A stretch of 64,000 bases of DNA from Nostoc paludosum FACHB-159 (GCF_014698835.1 NZ_JACJTU010000005.1:1-64000); one strand, 5' to 3'; counted from the stretch's first letter, positions 36,753 to 46,093 are shown. Program-made: numbers and translations. The notes: generated from the letters alone by a model not told the origin.

Positions 36753-39002
36753 TTAGGCGTTAATACTATCCTCAAATTTTTCTAAGTTGTTGATTAGATA
36801 TATGGCAGATTCATAAGTTTCAGAAAGAAATTGAATTTGTTCTTCGAGGCTGTAAATCAAATTATCAGATAGAGAGCGGAGAGAGCTAAGAATAAGATTT
36901 AGAGAAGTCCGAAATTCAGCCGAAATTTGATTAAAATTTTGATAATGGCTACTGATAACATTCTGATTTTGGTCAGAAATTGAAAGAATTTGTCCCCTGA
37001 TTTGCGAGTTAATAACATCATCAAAAATATCAATTGTATTGAGAATTCTCCAAGCGGATTTGTAAGAGTCTTCAATTAATTCTTGCCGTTCTTGGGCATC
37101 ATCTACTAAATCATCAAGTAATAAACGCAAAAATCCAATCATCGAGTTTAATTGTGTCCGAATTTCGTGAGAGATGCGGAGCAAGCTTTGATTTTGTTTG
37201 GTCACAGTTTCAGGACGTTCGGCAAATTGCATTGAATAGAGGCGTGAGTAATAACCACCTTTTTGTAAAAGTTGTTCATGGGTTCCCACTTCTACTACTC
37301 GTCCTTGATCTAATACGGCAATTTGATCGGCTTTTTGGACTGTGGAAAGGCGGTGAGCAATTACTAATGTGGTACGATCGCGGCTGAGTTCATCGAGTGC
37401 TGCTTGGACTAAACGTTCGGAAACCGTGTCTAAAGCGCTGGTGGCTTCATCTAAAATCAAAATTTCGGGATTTTGGACTAATGCACGGGCGATGGCTAAT
37501 CTTTGCCTTTGTCCGCCAGATAACATCACGCCGCGATCGCCAATTAAGGTGTCAAATCCCTGGGGCAATTTGCTAATAAATTCATAAGCATTCGCTCGCT
37601 TGGTGGCTGTAATAATTTCATCATCACTAGCCTCAGGACATCCATAAGCGATGTTATTCTTTACGGAATCATTAAAAAGAAACGTATCTTGACTGACAAT
37701 TCCCATCCGCCTACGCAGGGATACCACATCAAATTGCCGTAAATCGATGCCGTCAATAGTAATAGCACCAGCGATGGGATCGTAAAATCTTGGCAAAAGA
37801 TCTGCGATCGTCGATTTTCCAGCACCAGAACCGCCTACCAATGCTAAAGTCGTGCCACGCGGTAAATATAAATTTACATCTTTGAGAACTAACTTTTCAT
37901 GACCGGGGTAAGCAAAGCACAAAGAATTAAAAGATACTCCCTCTTGTAATTTTGTGTAGGTAAGCTTACCGTTGCCCATGAATGGCTTATCATCCAAACT
38001 TAAAAATTCATTTGCTACATCCACGCTAGCGGCGGTACTAGCAAAGTTACTGCGAATAGTATTTAACTGAGAAAGTAATGGCAAAACTCGCAGCAACACT
38101 AATAAATATGTCAAAAGTACGGTAGAAAGCGAAGAAACTTCATTAGCAAAAAAAGTTTTACTCAAAATTACAATCATCAGCAAAGCTGTAATCCCCATCA
38201 CTTCACCTATGGGTGTGATTGCTTCGGAATTAACCTGAGATTGGAAATCTGCTTTTTCGCGATCGCGGATTAATTTTTTTATCCGTTGAAATTCTTTTTC
38301 TTCATTTCCTGTGGCTTTAACTAACCGAATTCCGTTCAATGTCTCCAGCACAGAAATTGAATATGCTTTTGACATTTCACTGAGCATTTTCCCGAAAATT
38401 TTAGAACGGGAAATAGTATACTGATTAACTAACGTCACTAATGACAACAACAGCGTAGCTGCAATAGTCAATTGCCAAGAAATTGACAGCAATAAACCAA
38501 CAAAAACTAAAATAGTGATTCCCAAAATCACTATTTTGACTGTACTACCTACAGCACTGGCAGCACGTCCAATTTCTCCACCCAGGCGGTTAATTAAATC
38601 ACCAACCTTAGTTTTGGCATAATAATCTATATCAATTTCTAGTAATAGTTTTAATCCTGCTTCTCGCATATCGGCTGTCAGCTTACGAGTGAGAGAACTC
38701 GATGCCAAAGCACTAGCATAAGTAGCTAAATTTTTTAAAATAATTGTGAATATAATTGCCCCAGCCATTATCCCTATCCGATAATTTTCTGGAGCATTAT
38801 CAAAGGGAGATATCATCTTGCTGAGGATGGGAGGCGCACTAGTTAAATCTACTTCTTGTCCGACAATTTTTAAAACCACCGGCACAATTAAAGCTGTGCT
38901 AATACCATTAAATAAAGCTCCAGAAAATCCTAACAATATTGTCAGCAGAATCAAACCTGGATAGGGTTTTGCGAATCTTAGTAGTAGTTTTCTGGTAGAC
39001 AT
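36753..39002 (-). CDS. ABC exporter fused to two HisKA-like domains
   Basis: A 749-residue half-transporter. Residues 1-330 form the six-helix membrane domain and 340-590 the ATPase: Walker A VGGSGAGKST, signature LSGGQRQRLAIARAL, Walker B EILILDEATSALD, and IAHRLSTVQKAD. Relatives normally stop near residue 590-600. Here about 150 residues follow with two tandem copies of a histidine-kinase dimerisation hairpin. Copy A has the H-box ISHEIRTQLNSMIGFL (His612) and ends WRILNTIDIFDDVINS. Copy B has ISAEFRTSLNLIL, with Ala695 replacing the His, and ends IYLINNLEKFEDSINA. No kinase catalytic (HATPase) domain follows. The exporter probably moves lipid-linked or soluble glycan made by the flanking transferases; the tail may receive or relay phosphoryl signals, or only dimerise. 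Confidence 0.9.
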   Translation of the reverse strand: MSTRKLLLRFAKPYPGLILLTILLGFSGALFNGISTALIVPVVLKIVGQEVDLTSAPPILSKMISPFDNAPENYRIGIMAGAIIFTIILKNLATYASALASSSLTRKLTADMREAGLKLLLEIDIDYYAKTKVGDLINRLGGEIGRAASAVGSTVKIVILGITILVFVGLLLSISWQLTIAATLLLSLVTLVNQYTISRSKIFGKMLSEMSKAYSISVLETLNGIRLVKATGNEEKEFQRIKKLIRDREKADFQSQVNSEAITPIGEVMGITALLMIVILSKTFFANEVSSLSTVLLTYLLVLLRVLPLLSQLNTIRSNFASTAASVDVANEFLSLDDKPFMGNGKLTYTKLQEGVSFNSLCFAYPGHEKLVLKDVNLYLPRGTTLALVGGSGAGKSTIADLLPRFYDPIAGAITIDGIDLRQFDVVSLRRRMGIVSQDTFLFNDSVKNNIAYGCPEASDDEIITATKRANAYEFISKLPQGFDTLIGDRGVMLSGGQRQRLAIARALVQNPEILILDEATSALDTVSERLVQAALDELSRDRTTLVIAHRLSTVQKADQIAVLDQGRVVEVGTHEQLLQKGGYYSRLYSMQFAERPETVTKQNQSLLRISHEIRTQLNSMIGFLRLLLDDLVDDAQERQELIEDSYKSAWRILNTIDIFDDVINSQIRGQILSISDQNQNVISSHYQNFNQISAEFRTSLNLILSSLRSLSDNLIYSLEEQIQFLSETYESAIYLINNLEKFEDSINA

Positions 39003-39024
39003 GGGGTATTTTAATTAATATGAT

Positions 39025-40188
39025 TCACAACTGGGCAATTACTGTTTTGAGTGTAGAAGCCATCGCTTCTATGCTATAGTGTTCCACACATCTTTGTCTT
39101 GCCTTAATACCTTGCTGGTTTGCTGATTCTAAATTGTTAAAAATAAATTGAATTTTTTCAGCAAGTTGTTCGGGACAAGCAGGCTCAACTAAATAACCAG
39201 TATCAGCTACAATTTCTGGAATATCTCCAACACGGGTTGATAATACAGGTTTAGCCATTGCCATTCCATCTGTCAACTTCAAAGGAAATTGAGCGCGAGT
39301 TTCTGGAGTATCTCGTTGGGGAACAACTACAATATGAGCAGCTGCTACTAAATCAGGCATAACATCAGCTGGATATTTTGGTAATTTGATAATCCAACGT
39401 CCCCATTGTTGTTGAAGTTGGCGATCGTAATCATCATAAGGACTACCACCTACAATCACCAATCTCAAGTCTGGCTGATTAATTTTATCAAGGGCTGTGA
39501 GAATATCTTCTAACCCTTTATAAGGTCTTGGCGCACCAGGAAACATTAAAATTCGATATTCAGATAAACCATAACGGCTTCTACTTGATTCAGCATCATA
39601 TTGAGCCGGATCGAATAAAGAAGTATCTTTCCCATTGGGAACAAATGCACCGCCAAATCGCTGCTGCAAAAATTTAGTATGCACTGTCACAGCATCAGCT
39701 TGATTTATCAAACCTTCCATCCATTTCACATACAAAGGATGATGAGGATTTCTCAGTGCACCGTCTGGTTTTAATAAGTCTCTCAGTAATTGTTTGGGTT
39801 CAGGATGATAATGCCAATTATCGCCACCGTGCCAACTCATCTCCCAATCATCTATATCTAGAATTAAGGGTTTTTTGCTGAATATTTTCTTGATTATGGC
39901 AACTCCAAAACTCGCTACTTGTGGTTTGATAGCATAAATTATATCTCCATTAATTTTGGGCAAAAATTCGTGGAGTTGTCCAAAAAAATCTGGAAAATTT
40001 TTACCTGGAAAATTGTAAACTTTTAAATCTGGAGGTAAATTTCGATATAAATTATTTCCAAATAAAAACCCCATAATTTCAACTTCATATCCTAAATTTA
40101 TTAGGGCTGTTGCTATCAAGTATGCACGTAAAATAGCTGCACTTGATAAGTCTGAAACCAACAGGGATATCTTTGAAAATTTTTTCAC
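39025..40188 (-). CDS. GT4-family glycosyltransferase
   Basis: A 387-residue GT4 enzyme with SKISLLVSDLSSAAILRAYL at the start, FVPNGKDTSLFDP, RILMFPGAPRPYKGLEDILT and a conserved FPLKLTDGMAMAKPVLSTRV in the sugar-nucleotide site. A tryptophan- and histidine-rich stretch (DDWEMSWHGGDNWHYHPE) near residues 120-140 is distinctive. It lies 22 bases upstream of the exporter gene in the minus-strand operon. Confidence 0.88.
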   Translation of the reverse strand: MKKFSKISLLVSDLSSAAILRAYLIATALINLGYEVEIMGFLFGNNLYRNLPPDLKVYNFPGKNFPDFFGQLHEFLPKINGDIIYAIKPQVASFGVAIIKKIFSKKPLILDIDDWEMSWHGGDNWHYHPEPKQLLRDLLKPDGALRNPHHPLYVKWMEGLINQADAVTVHTKFLQQRFGGAFVPNGKDTSLFDPAQYDAESSRSRYGLSEYRILMFPGAPRPYKGLEDILTALDKINQPDLRLVIVGGSPYDDYDRQLQQQWGRWIIKLPKYPADVMPDLVAAAHIVVVPQRDTPETRAQFPLKLTDGMAMAKPVLSTRVGDIPEIVADTGYLVEPACPEQLAEKIQFIFNNLESANQQGIKARQRCVEHYSIEAMASTLKTVIAQL

Positions 40189-40259
40189 TATTTTTCTAAT
40201 AATTTTTATAAAGAAGAATTCAGAACTTAGTAGTCAGAATTCTGTATTCTGACTCCTTT

Positions 40260-41102
40260 TTATTTAGTGCGCCAAGGATTTGTAACTTGATTAGGTAAAA
40301 ATACTTTAGCCAATCTATCAAAAATCCTTGTGTATAAGGAACGGGTAATATTTTTAGCGTACTGGGGTCGATAAGGATAGGTACAATGAAGGACTTTAAT
40401 TTCATCCTCAACATTATAAGCATCCTGCCATTTACTGAGATAATTATAGGTAGGCGGTAGTATTTTCATGTGAGGGCGGACAGATGCGATCGCCGAAGCA
40501 AAAGCCCCTTGATCTTTTAAAAGCAATTTATCTTGGTTATTTTTGACAATTTCAAAATAATATTGAAATTTATCAAAAAATACCTTGTTGATTTCTGCTT
40601 TCCGAAAAGCTATAAACCCACCATTGTATTGCACACTATCTGCTTGCAAGGGTAAGCCTACAGATTGCAGAATTGGCAAGACATGGGGCAAAAGTTCTTC
40701 TTGTTTTCCACGCAATAAATTTGTGGCTTTAGCAATGGAAGGTTGCACATCTTCAGTTAACAAAAAATCATATTCATCCATATACTCAAATACGTCGTTG
40801 ATATCGGAAAGCAAACAAATATCTGAGTCTAGATAAATAGTTCTATCAAATTCGGATGCATCATAGAGAGCCAGCTTTGCTTGTCTTGATGCTAAAACAG
40901 TATTTTCATTCGTAGGAACTGGCTTTAAAATTACATTTTTGAAAGCCTTGAGCAACGGATAGAGAACTGGTGGAACTCGGTCAATTAAAATAATTATTGG
41001 TTCCTGATGAAACTTTCTAACCGCAGCTAAGAAATGAATACAATCTTGAAAAGGGTAAAGCCCAGTTAAAATTGTAATAAATCCTCTAGTTTCTGTTGGC
41101 AT
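40260..41102 (-). CDS. GT8-like/nucleotide-diphospho-sugar transferase
   Basis: A 280-residue GT-A fold protein with D-S-D at 92-94 in RTIYLDSDICLLSDINDVFE, a typical metal and sugar-nucleotide motif, and LLKDQGAFASAIASVRPHMKILP further on. It is only loosely similar to the three tandem GT8-like genes at the other end of the operon. It is the promoter-proximal gene of this minus-strand unit; 71 bases separate it from the GT4 that follows. Confidence 0.8.
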   Translation of the reverse strand: MPTETRGFITILTGLYPFQDCIHFLAAVRKFHQEPIIILIDRVPPVLYPLLKAFKNVILKPVPTNENTVLASRQAKLALYDASEFDRTIYLDSDICLLSDINDVFEYMDEYDFLLTEDVQPSIAKATNLLRGKQEELLPHVLPILQSVGLPLQADSVQYNGGFIAFRKAEINKVFFDKFQYYFEIVKNNQDKLLLKDQGAFASAIASVRPHMKILPPTYNYLSKWQDAYNVEDEIKVLHCTYPYRPQYAKNITRSLYTRIFDRLAKVFLPNQVTNPWRTK

Positions 41103-41509
41103 AATTTCAATAAATAATGATTATTACTTGTTATTCACTCTTGGGATACTATGTCAGGAAAATTTACTCTAAGTTTGGTTATAGGTAAATACAACAGAAT
41201 ACAGATTGGGAAAATATAAACTTGAGAATTTATTAATTTTAACGACCAAAAATAATCAATTAAATCTAGCTTTGTATTTGTAGATTTTCCCAGAGGAATT
41301 TTACTGATAAATTCATCTGAAGTTAGCTTTATTTAAGTATAATTACCGTAAAAGCACGGTTATATATTATCATAGTTAAAATTGCAGTGGAGCTAGAATG
41401 AATCAAGTATAAATACTCGATCTAGCTTGTGGAGGTAGCATTATTACTGAGTAAAATGTAGGATTGCTACTCAATACTAAACATTTATGTTGTAAGGGAG
41501 ACAGAGGTA
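41103..41509. other. Divergent promoter region
   Basis: A 400-base AT-rich region between the minus-strand glycan operon and plus-strand gloB. No gene, terminator or strong repeat is visible. It should contain both promoters, but I cannot name specific boxes. AAGGGAG at 41494-41500 is the probable ribosome site for gloB. Confidence 0.5.
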
Positions 41510-42283
41510 ATGCAGGTAATCCGTCTGGAAGCACTCTCAGACAACTATATATTTTTGTTGCACGATCGCCAACAAAACATCGCCGCTGTTGTCGATCCAG
41601 CGGAGGCTCAACCAGTATTAAAGAAACTGGCAGAACTAAAAGCTGAGTTGGTAGCAATTTTCAATACACACCACCATAACGATCACGTCGGTGGTAACAA
41701 GCTGTTAATAGAACAATTCCCGCAGCTAATAGTTTATGGGGGTGCCGAAGATCGTGGTAGAATCCCCGGACAGCAGGTGTTTTTGCAAGAAGGCGATCGC
41801 GTGCAGTTTGCAGACCGCATAGCTGAGGTTATCTTCGTTCCCGGACATACCCGCGCTCACATCGTTTACTACTTTCCCCCGGAAAAATCTGGTGAGACAG
41901 GCGAATTATTTTGTGGCGATACCTTATTTTCTGGAGGTTGCGGTCGCTTGTTTGAAGGAACGCCAACACAAATGGTAGATTCTTTAACCAAAATTCGCTC
42001 ATTACCCGATAATACACGCGTGTGGTGCGCCCACGAATATACCTTAAAAAATCTGAAATTTGCTTTAAGTCTGGATGGTGACAACACCGACTTACAAAAG
42101 TACTTCGAGCAAGTCCAGGTTCATCGGAATCGAGGAGAAGCCACCATACCCTCACTCCTGGGAGTCGAGAAGCGCACCAATCCCTTTTTACGTTGGGATA
42201 ACCCATCATTACAATTAGCTGTTAACAGGAACGATGCAGTCCAAACCTTTGCACGTATCCGGGAAATGAGAAATAACTTTTAG
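41510..42283 (+). CDS. gloB: Hydroxyacylglutathione hydrolase (glyoxalase II)
   Basis: A 257-residue metallo-beta-lactamase-fold enzyme that hydrolyses S-lactoylglutathione to lactate in methylglyoxal detoxification. The binuclear metal motif [13 protein letters not shown] is at about residues 50-62, with [31 protein letters not shown] and [10 protein letters not shown] providing the remaining ligands and glutathione-site residues. The C-terminal region ([13 protein letters not shown]) is typical of glyoxalase II. Length is standard and the AAGGGAG ribosome site supports the ATG at 41510. Confidence 0.95.
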   Translation: MQVIRLEALSDNYIFLLHDRQQNIAAVVDPAEAQPVLKKLAELKAELVAIFNTHHHNDHVGGNKLLIEQFPQLIVYGGAEDRGRIPGQQVFLQEGDRVQFADRIAEVIFVPGHTRAHIVYYFPPEKSGETGELFCGDTLFSGGCGRLFEGTPTQMVDSLTKIRSLPDNTRVWCAHEYTLKNLKFALSLDGDNTDLQKYFEQVQVHRNRGEATIPSLLGVEKRTNPFLRWDNPSLQLAVNRNDAVQTFARIREMRNNF

Positions 42284-42480
42284 TTATTGGGCATTGGGAA
42301 TTGGGCATTGGGCACTTGTACTGAACGTACCCCTACGGGGAAGCAAGCTACGCGTAGCGTCTCGTAGAGAAGCCGAAGTATTGGGAATTGGGCATTGGGC
42401 ATTGGGCATTGGTTATTCTCCACGTCCCCGCGTCCCCGCGTCTTCCAATCTCCCCAGTCCCCATGCCCCAAGCACTTCAA
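42284..42480. repeat. GGGCATT heptamer array, split by a triple palindrome
   Basis: Tandem TTGGGCA/TTGGGAA units occur at 42287-42313 and resume at 42381-42412, followed by pyrimidine-rich CCACGTCCCCGCGTCCCCGC and CCCCAGTCCCCATGCCCCAA. The array lies between gloB and rplI. A 67-base palindromic element (listed separately) interrupts it. Confidence 0.85.
42314..42380. repeat. Three-palindrome element inserted in the heptamer array
   Basis: Three adjacent palindromes lie in a row: CCCCTACGGGG (42330-42340), GCTACGCGTAGC (42347-42358) and TCTCGTAGAGA (42360-42370). The element begins ACTTGTACTGAACGTA and ends GAAGCCGAAGTA. The heptamer units on both sides read as one array if it is removed, which indicates insertion into the array. 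Confidence 0.75.
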
Positions 42481-42616
42481 CTTTCTAGCGCGAATAGTTG
42501 CGATCGCCCCCTGCGTTTCGCTAGGATCTGTAAGCTTTAGGGTATTGGCAAAGCCGCTCTTAATACAGCACGGCGAAACCCAAATTAATCATATCTTACA
42601 GGAAAAACGAAAAACG

Positions 42617-43075
42617 ATGGCGAAACGCGTGCAGTTAGTTTTAAATCAGGATATCAGTAAGCTTGGAAAATCTGGCGACTTAGTGGAAGTAGCTCCTGGC
42701 TACGCTCGTAATTATCTGATTCCTCAGAAATTGGCTATCCATGCCACTCCTGGTATTCTCAAGCAAGTAGAACGCCGTCGCGAACAAGAACGTCAACGGC
42801 AATTAGAACTCAAGCAACAAGCTGATGAACAAAAAGCAGCTATAGAAAAAGTTGGTAGCTTAACAATTCCCAAGCAAGTTGGTGAAAACGAAGCTATTTT
42901 CGGTACAATTACTGCCCAAGATGTTGCAGATGCAATTAAAGCAGCCACCGGTCAAGAAGTAGATCGTCGCGGCATTACCATTCCCGATATTAATCACCTT
43001 GGTACTTATCAAGCTGAAATCAAGCTGTTTTCGGAAGTAACAGCGCAAATTGATATTCAAGTCGTGGCTAGCTAG
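42617..43075 (+). CDS. rplI: Ribosomal protein L9
   Basis: The 152-residue large-subunit protein bL9, which binds 23S rRNA through its N-terminal domain. [35 protein letters not shown] and the long connecting helix ([20 protein letters not shown]) are diagnostic, and the C-terminal domain contains [15 protein letters not shown] use the ATG at 42617, giving normal length; upstream in-frame codons are repeat sequence. Its placement directly before dnaB is common in cyanobacteria. Confidence 0.97.
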   Translation: MAKRVQLVLNQDISKLGKSGDLVEVAPGYARNYLIPQKLAIHATPGILKQVERRREQERQRQLELKQQADEQKAAIEKVGSLTIPKQVGENEAIFGTITAQDVADAIKAATGQEVDRRGITIPDINHLGTYQAEIKLFSEVTAQIDIQVVAS

Positions 43076-43082
43076 GTTAGAC

Positions 43083-43215
43083 AGGGGGCAGAGGGGCAGA
43101 GCAGAGAGGGGGAAGCGTGGGGAGAGAGGGAAGTGTGGGGAGTGTGGGGAGAAATGATTCTTCCCTATCCTCCCACACTTCCTACACCTCCTGCTTGCCC
43201 CATGCCCAACGCCCC
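43083..43215. repeat. Purine-rich run with complementary pyrimidine run between rplI and dnaB
   Basis: GGGGGCAGAGGGGCAGAGCA, GGAAGCGTGGGGAGAG and GTGTGGGGAGTGTGGGGAGA face TTCCCTATCCTCCCACACTT and CCTACACCTCC, then CCCCATGCCCAACGCCCC. A hairpin of several tens of bases is possible around 43130-43185. It separates rplI from dnaB. Confidence 0.7.
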
Positions 43216-43253
43216 ACTCCCAACTAGCTTTCATCTCAAACTAAAATCGTTTT

Positions 43254-44597
43254 ATGGCTGAAGAACTGAGTTTTCAAGGGATAGGTAGCGAGCGCTTACC
43301 ACCCCAAAATATTGAGGCGGAAGAAGCGATTTTGGGTGGTATTTTGCTAGATCCAGAAGCAATTAGTCGAGTGAGCGATCGCCTCGTTGCTGAGGCTTTT
43401 TATATTAGCGCTCACAAAGATATTTATCAAGCAGCAGTCAGGCTCCATGCACAAGGCAAACCTACAGATTTGCTGTCAGTTACAAGTTGGCTAACTGACC
43501 ATGATTTACTAGCACGAATTGGTGGCAGAAATAAATTAGCAACTTTGGTAGACCGCACAGTTTCCGCTGTAAATATTGACGCCTTAGCAGGGTTAGTGAT
43601 GGAAAAATACCTGCGGCGACAATTAATTAAAGCTGGCAATGAAATTGTGCATCTCGGTTACGAAACAGAAACAGATTTACCAATAGTTTTAGACCAAGCA
43701 GAACAGAAAGTTTTTAGTGTTACTCAAGAGCGTCCCCAATCAGGTTTAGTTCATATTGCTGATACTCTAATTAATAATTTCCAGGATATTGAAGATAGAA
43801 ATCAAGGCATCGCCTTACCTGGAATTCCCTGCGGATTTTATGATTTAGATGCCCTTACCAGTGGCTTTCAACGTTCTGATTTGATTATTGTTGCTGCTAG
43901 GCCTGCAATGGGAAAAACGGCCTTTTGCCTCAACCTTGCTCATAATATCGCCGCTTCTTATAAGTTACCAGTTGCTGTTTTTAGTTTGGAAATGTCTAAA
44001 GAACAGTTGACACAACGTTTATTAGCTAGCGAGGCACAAATTGAAAGTGGTTATCTGAGGAGTGGACGCCTTAGCCAAACACAATGGGAACCTTTAAGCC
44101 GTGCAATTGGTATCCTTTCAGAGATACCAATTTATATTGACGATACGCCGAATATTACAGTTACACAAATTCGTAGTCAAGCAAGGCGACTGCAAGCAGA
44201 ACAGGGGACTGAATTAGGATTAGTTGTAATAGATTACTTACAATTAATGGAAGGAGCAGGTGATAATCGCGTACAAGAATTGTCAAAAATTACGCGTCAA
44301 CTCAAAGGTTTAGCGCGTGAATTATCTGTACCAGTTATTGCTTTATCTCAGTTGAGTCGGGGTGTGGAATCACGTACTAATAAACGCCCAATGTTGTCAG
44401 ATTTACGCGAAAGTGGAAGTATTGAACAGGACGCGGATTTAGTAATTATGTTATACCGCGATGAATATTATTCTCCAGATACTCCCGATCGCGGCATTGC
44501 AGAAGTGATAATAGCTAAACACCGCAACGGGCCTACAGGTACTGTAAAACTTTTATTCAATCCACAATTTACCAAGTTTCAAAATCTTAAAATTTGA
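43254..44597 (+). CDS. dnaB: Replicative DNA helicase
   Basis: The 447-residue hexameric DnaB helicase that unwinds DNA at replication forks. The N-terminal domain begins RLPPQNIEAEEAILGGILLD. The RecA-like domain has Walker A AARPAMGKTAF (Lys221), VFSLEMSKEQLTQRLL, Walker B LGLVVIDYLQLM and SDLRESGSIEQDADLVI. No intein interrupts the frame, although inteins occur in DnaB of some cyanobacteria. It follows rplI after a repeat block. Confidence 0.97.
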   Translation: MAEELSFQGIGSERLPPQNIEAEEAILGGILLDPEAISRVSDRLVAEAFYISAHKDIYQAAVRLHAQGKPTDLLSVTSWLTDHDLLARIGGRNKLATLVDRTVSAVNIDALAGLVMEKYLRRQLIKAGNEIVHLGYETETDLPIVLDQAEQKVFSVTQERPQSGLVHIADTLINNFQDIEDRNQGIALPGIPCGFYDLDALTSGFQRSDLIIVAARPAMGKTAFCLNLAHNIAASYKLPVAVFSLEMSKEQLTQRLLASEAQIESGYLRSGRLSQTQWEPLSRAIGILSEIPIYIDDTPNITVTQIRSQARRLQAEQGTELGLVVIDYLQLMEGAGDNRVQELSKITRQLKGLARELSVPVIALSQLSRGVESRTNKRPMLSDLRESGSIEQDADLVIMLYRDEYYSPDTPDRGIAEVIIAKHRNGPTGTVKLLFNPQFTKFQNLKI

Positions 44598-44598
44598 A

Positions 44599-44692
44599 CT
44601 GGGCATTGGGCATTGGAATTGCTGAGTGAGGAGTTAGGAGTTATTCTCCTTGTCTCCCTCATCCCCCATGCCCTATGCCCCATGCCCAATTT
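44599..44692. repeat. Heptamer hairpin at the dnaB/FKBP convergent end
   Basis: GGGCATTGGGCATTGGAATT and GAGTGAGGAGTTAGGAG face ATTCTCCTTGTCTCCCTCAT and CCCCATGCCCTATGCCCCAT, then GCCCAATTTTTA. Several heptamers on one side complement those on the other. It occupies almost the entire gap between convergent dnaB and the FKBP gene. Confidence 0.75.
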
Positions 44693-45244
44693 TTACTTAA
44701 CTCCTAACAATTCCACATCAAACAACAGAGTAGCGTTGGGTGGGATTACGCCACCAGCACCACGAGAGCCATAACCTAACTCTGAGGGAATGATTAGCTG
44801 ACGACGACCGCCTACTTTCATAGTGCTAAGTCCTTCGTCCCAACCTTTGATTACTTGTCCGACACCGATTTTGAATTTGAAAGGTTGACCGCGATCGCGC
44901 GAACTATCAAACTTAGTACCATCTTCTAAAGTGCCAGTATAGTGAACCTCTACCGTTTGCCCACGTTCGGGAGTCGCCCCAGTCCCCTCTTTTAACTCAA
45001 CGTATTTTAATCCAGAGGGGGTGGTTATGACATTGTTATTAGACGAGGGGTTAGTTACGGCATCGGCATCAGACATACTGTGACTCGCAATTAAGATATT
45101 GTTTTCAGTTAAAATTGTGGGCGCTGGCGGTGTTGAGGTTAATTGGTCAGCAATGGCAGTATTCTGTTTACTGCCTACTTGCCCCGCAACCAAAAGCACA
45201 ACAAACACCGCTATGAACGCCACACTCAGGAAAATTGCTTTCAA
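44693..45244 (-). CDS. FKBP-type peptidyl-prolyl isomerase, exported or membrane-anchored
   Basis: A 183-residue protein with an N-terminal hydrophobic signal or anchor (about 4-22, [20 protein letters not shown]), an approximately 50-residue linker, and a complete FKBP domain at about 75-183: [54 protein letters not shown] and [16 protein letters not shown]. The residues that form the active-site pocket (Y, F, D, W, I, Y) are retained. It should assist folding in the periplasm or thylakoid lumen. Confidence 0.93.
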   Translation of the reverse strand: MKAIFLSVAFIAVFVVLLVAGQVGSKQNTAIADQLTSTPPAPTILTENNILIASHSMSDADAVTNPSSNNNVITTPSGLKYVELKEGTGATPERGQTVEVHYTGTLEDGTKFDSSRDRGQPFKFKIGVGQVIKGWDEGLSTMKVGGRRQLIIPSELGYGSRGAGGVIPPNATLLFDVELLGVK

Positions 45245-45323
45245 AATTCAGTTCTCCCTACTTAGGTAGCCTGGTCAAAACATTACCAACAGAACACATT
45301 TAGTTTAAATCAGAAAGGGCAAC

Positions 45324-45647
45324 CTAGCGCCAAAGCTTATTTTCTAAATCGCGTACTTGACGCTCCAAACGGTCAATTCTACCCCGAAGTTCGTCCACTT
45401 CCGACTGCCGAGCCACCCCCAAATCCTGCATCATATTTCGCATTTGCCGTTGCATCTGGGCGTCCCAGTTTCCTTGCTCCGACTTTAACTGCTGGGCAAT
45501 ATCATCTATAACTGCCTTGGCTTGTTCGGGATTGAGCTTACCATCCTTGACCAAATCATCACTTACTTGCCGCAATTTTTCTGCAACTATAGACGTTGTG
45601 CCAATACCCATCATCATTAGCTGTTGCAACCAGTTGTTGCTGTCCAT
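45324..45647 (-). CDS. Phasin-like small helical protein
   Basis: A 107-residue, mostly helical protein: MDSNNWLQQLMMMGIGTTSI, then DDLVKDGKLNPEQAKAVIDDI and the C-terminal coiled coil ELRGRIDRLERQVRDLENK. The pattern matches proteins called phasin family or PhaF-like in cyanobacteria; a link to polyhydroxyalkanoate granules is not shown by the context. I start at ATG 45647 with GGAG a few bases upstream; an extended frame adds six residues. It is divergent from the TIGR03792-like gene. Confidence 0.8.
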   Translation of the reverse strand: MDSNNWLQQLMMMGIGTTSIVAEKLRQVSDDLVKDGKLNPEQAKAVIDDIAQQLKSEQGNWDAQMQRQMRNMMQDLGVARQSEVDELRGRIDRLERQVRDLENKLWR

Positions 45648-45784
45648 ACTCCGTATCCTCTTCAATTTATTTCAAACAGCCGACCCTAGCTCCTGAGTGT
45701 ACGCGATCGAGCTATGCTAAAAGCGTAGTTACTCTAGCCTACAGCTCTATTCTGGCAAATTCGCGAACACAGGCATCAAAGGAC

Positions 45785-46093
45785 GTGGTAATAGAACTCC
45801 TCAAGTTTAAAGTTGCTCCTGATTTACAGGAAAATTTTATCCACAAAGATGCAGAAATTTGGACAACAGCGCTAGCTGAGTATCTTGGATTTCTTGGTAA
45901 AGAAGTTTGGCTCAACCCCAACGACGCCTCAGAAGTTATCTTTATTATTCGTTGGGAAAGTTTTGAACACTTGGATGCTATACCCCAACAAGAGTTAGAA
46001 GCTATTGAAGCAAAGTTCGTGCAAGCATTGGGAAAATTCTATCCAATTGTGGAATCAGCAGAGTATGAAGTTTTAAAAGTATTGGGTGGCTAG
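45785..46093 (+). CDS. TIGR03792-type small protein, function unknown
   Basis: A 102-residue protein starting at GTG 45785: VIELLKFKVAPDLQENFIHK, DAEIWTTALAEYLGFLGKEV, WESFEHLDAIPQQELEAIEA. The length and the IELLKFKV...FI..DAEIWT pattern match the uncharacterised TIGR03792 family as I remember it, with a ferredoxin-like (dimeric alpha-beta barrel) appearance. No function is known to me. It is transcribed away from the phasin-like gene. Confidence 0.75.
   Translation: MVIELLKFKVAPDLQENFIHKDAEIWTTALAEYLGFLGKEVWLNPNDASEVIFIIRWESFEHLDAIPQQELEAIEAKFVQALGKFYPIVESAEYEVLKVLGG

Noticed and set aside
41829-42209. A 126-codon frame antisense to gloB
   Set aside because: It is the shadow of a strongly conserved glyoxalase II gene and shows no family motif.
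42287-42412. Tandem GGGCATT repeats as a possible CRISPR array
   Set aside because: Units are 7 bases long, contiguous and without spacers; they are heptamer repeats.
43254-44597. Possible intein in DnaB
   Set aside because: The helicase is of normal length and its Walker A region is uninterrupted.
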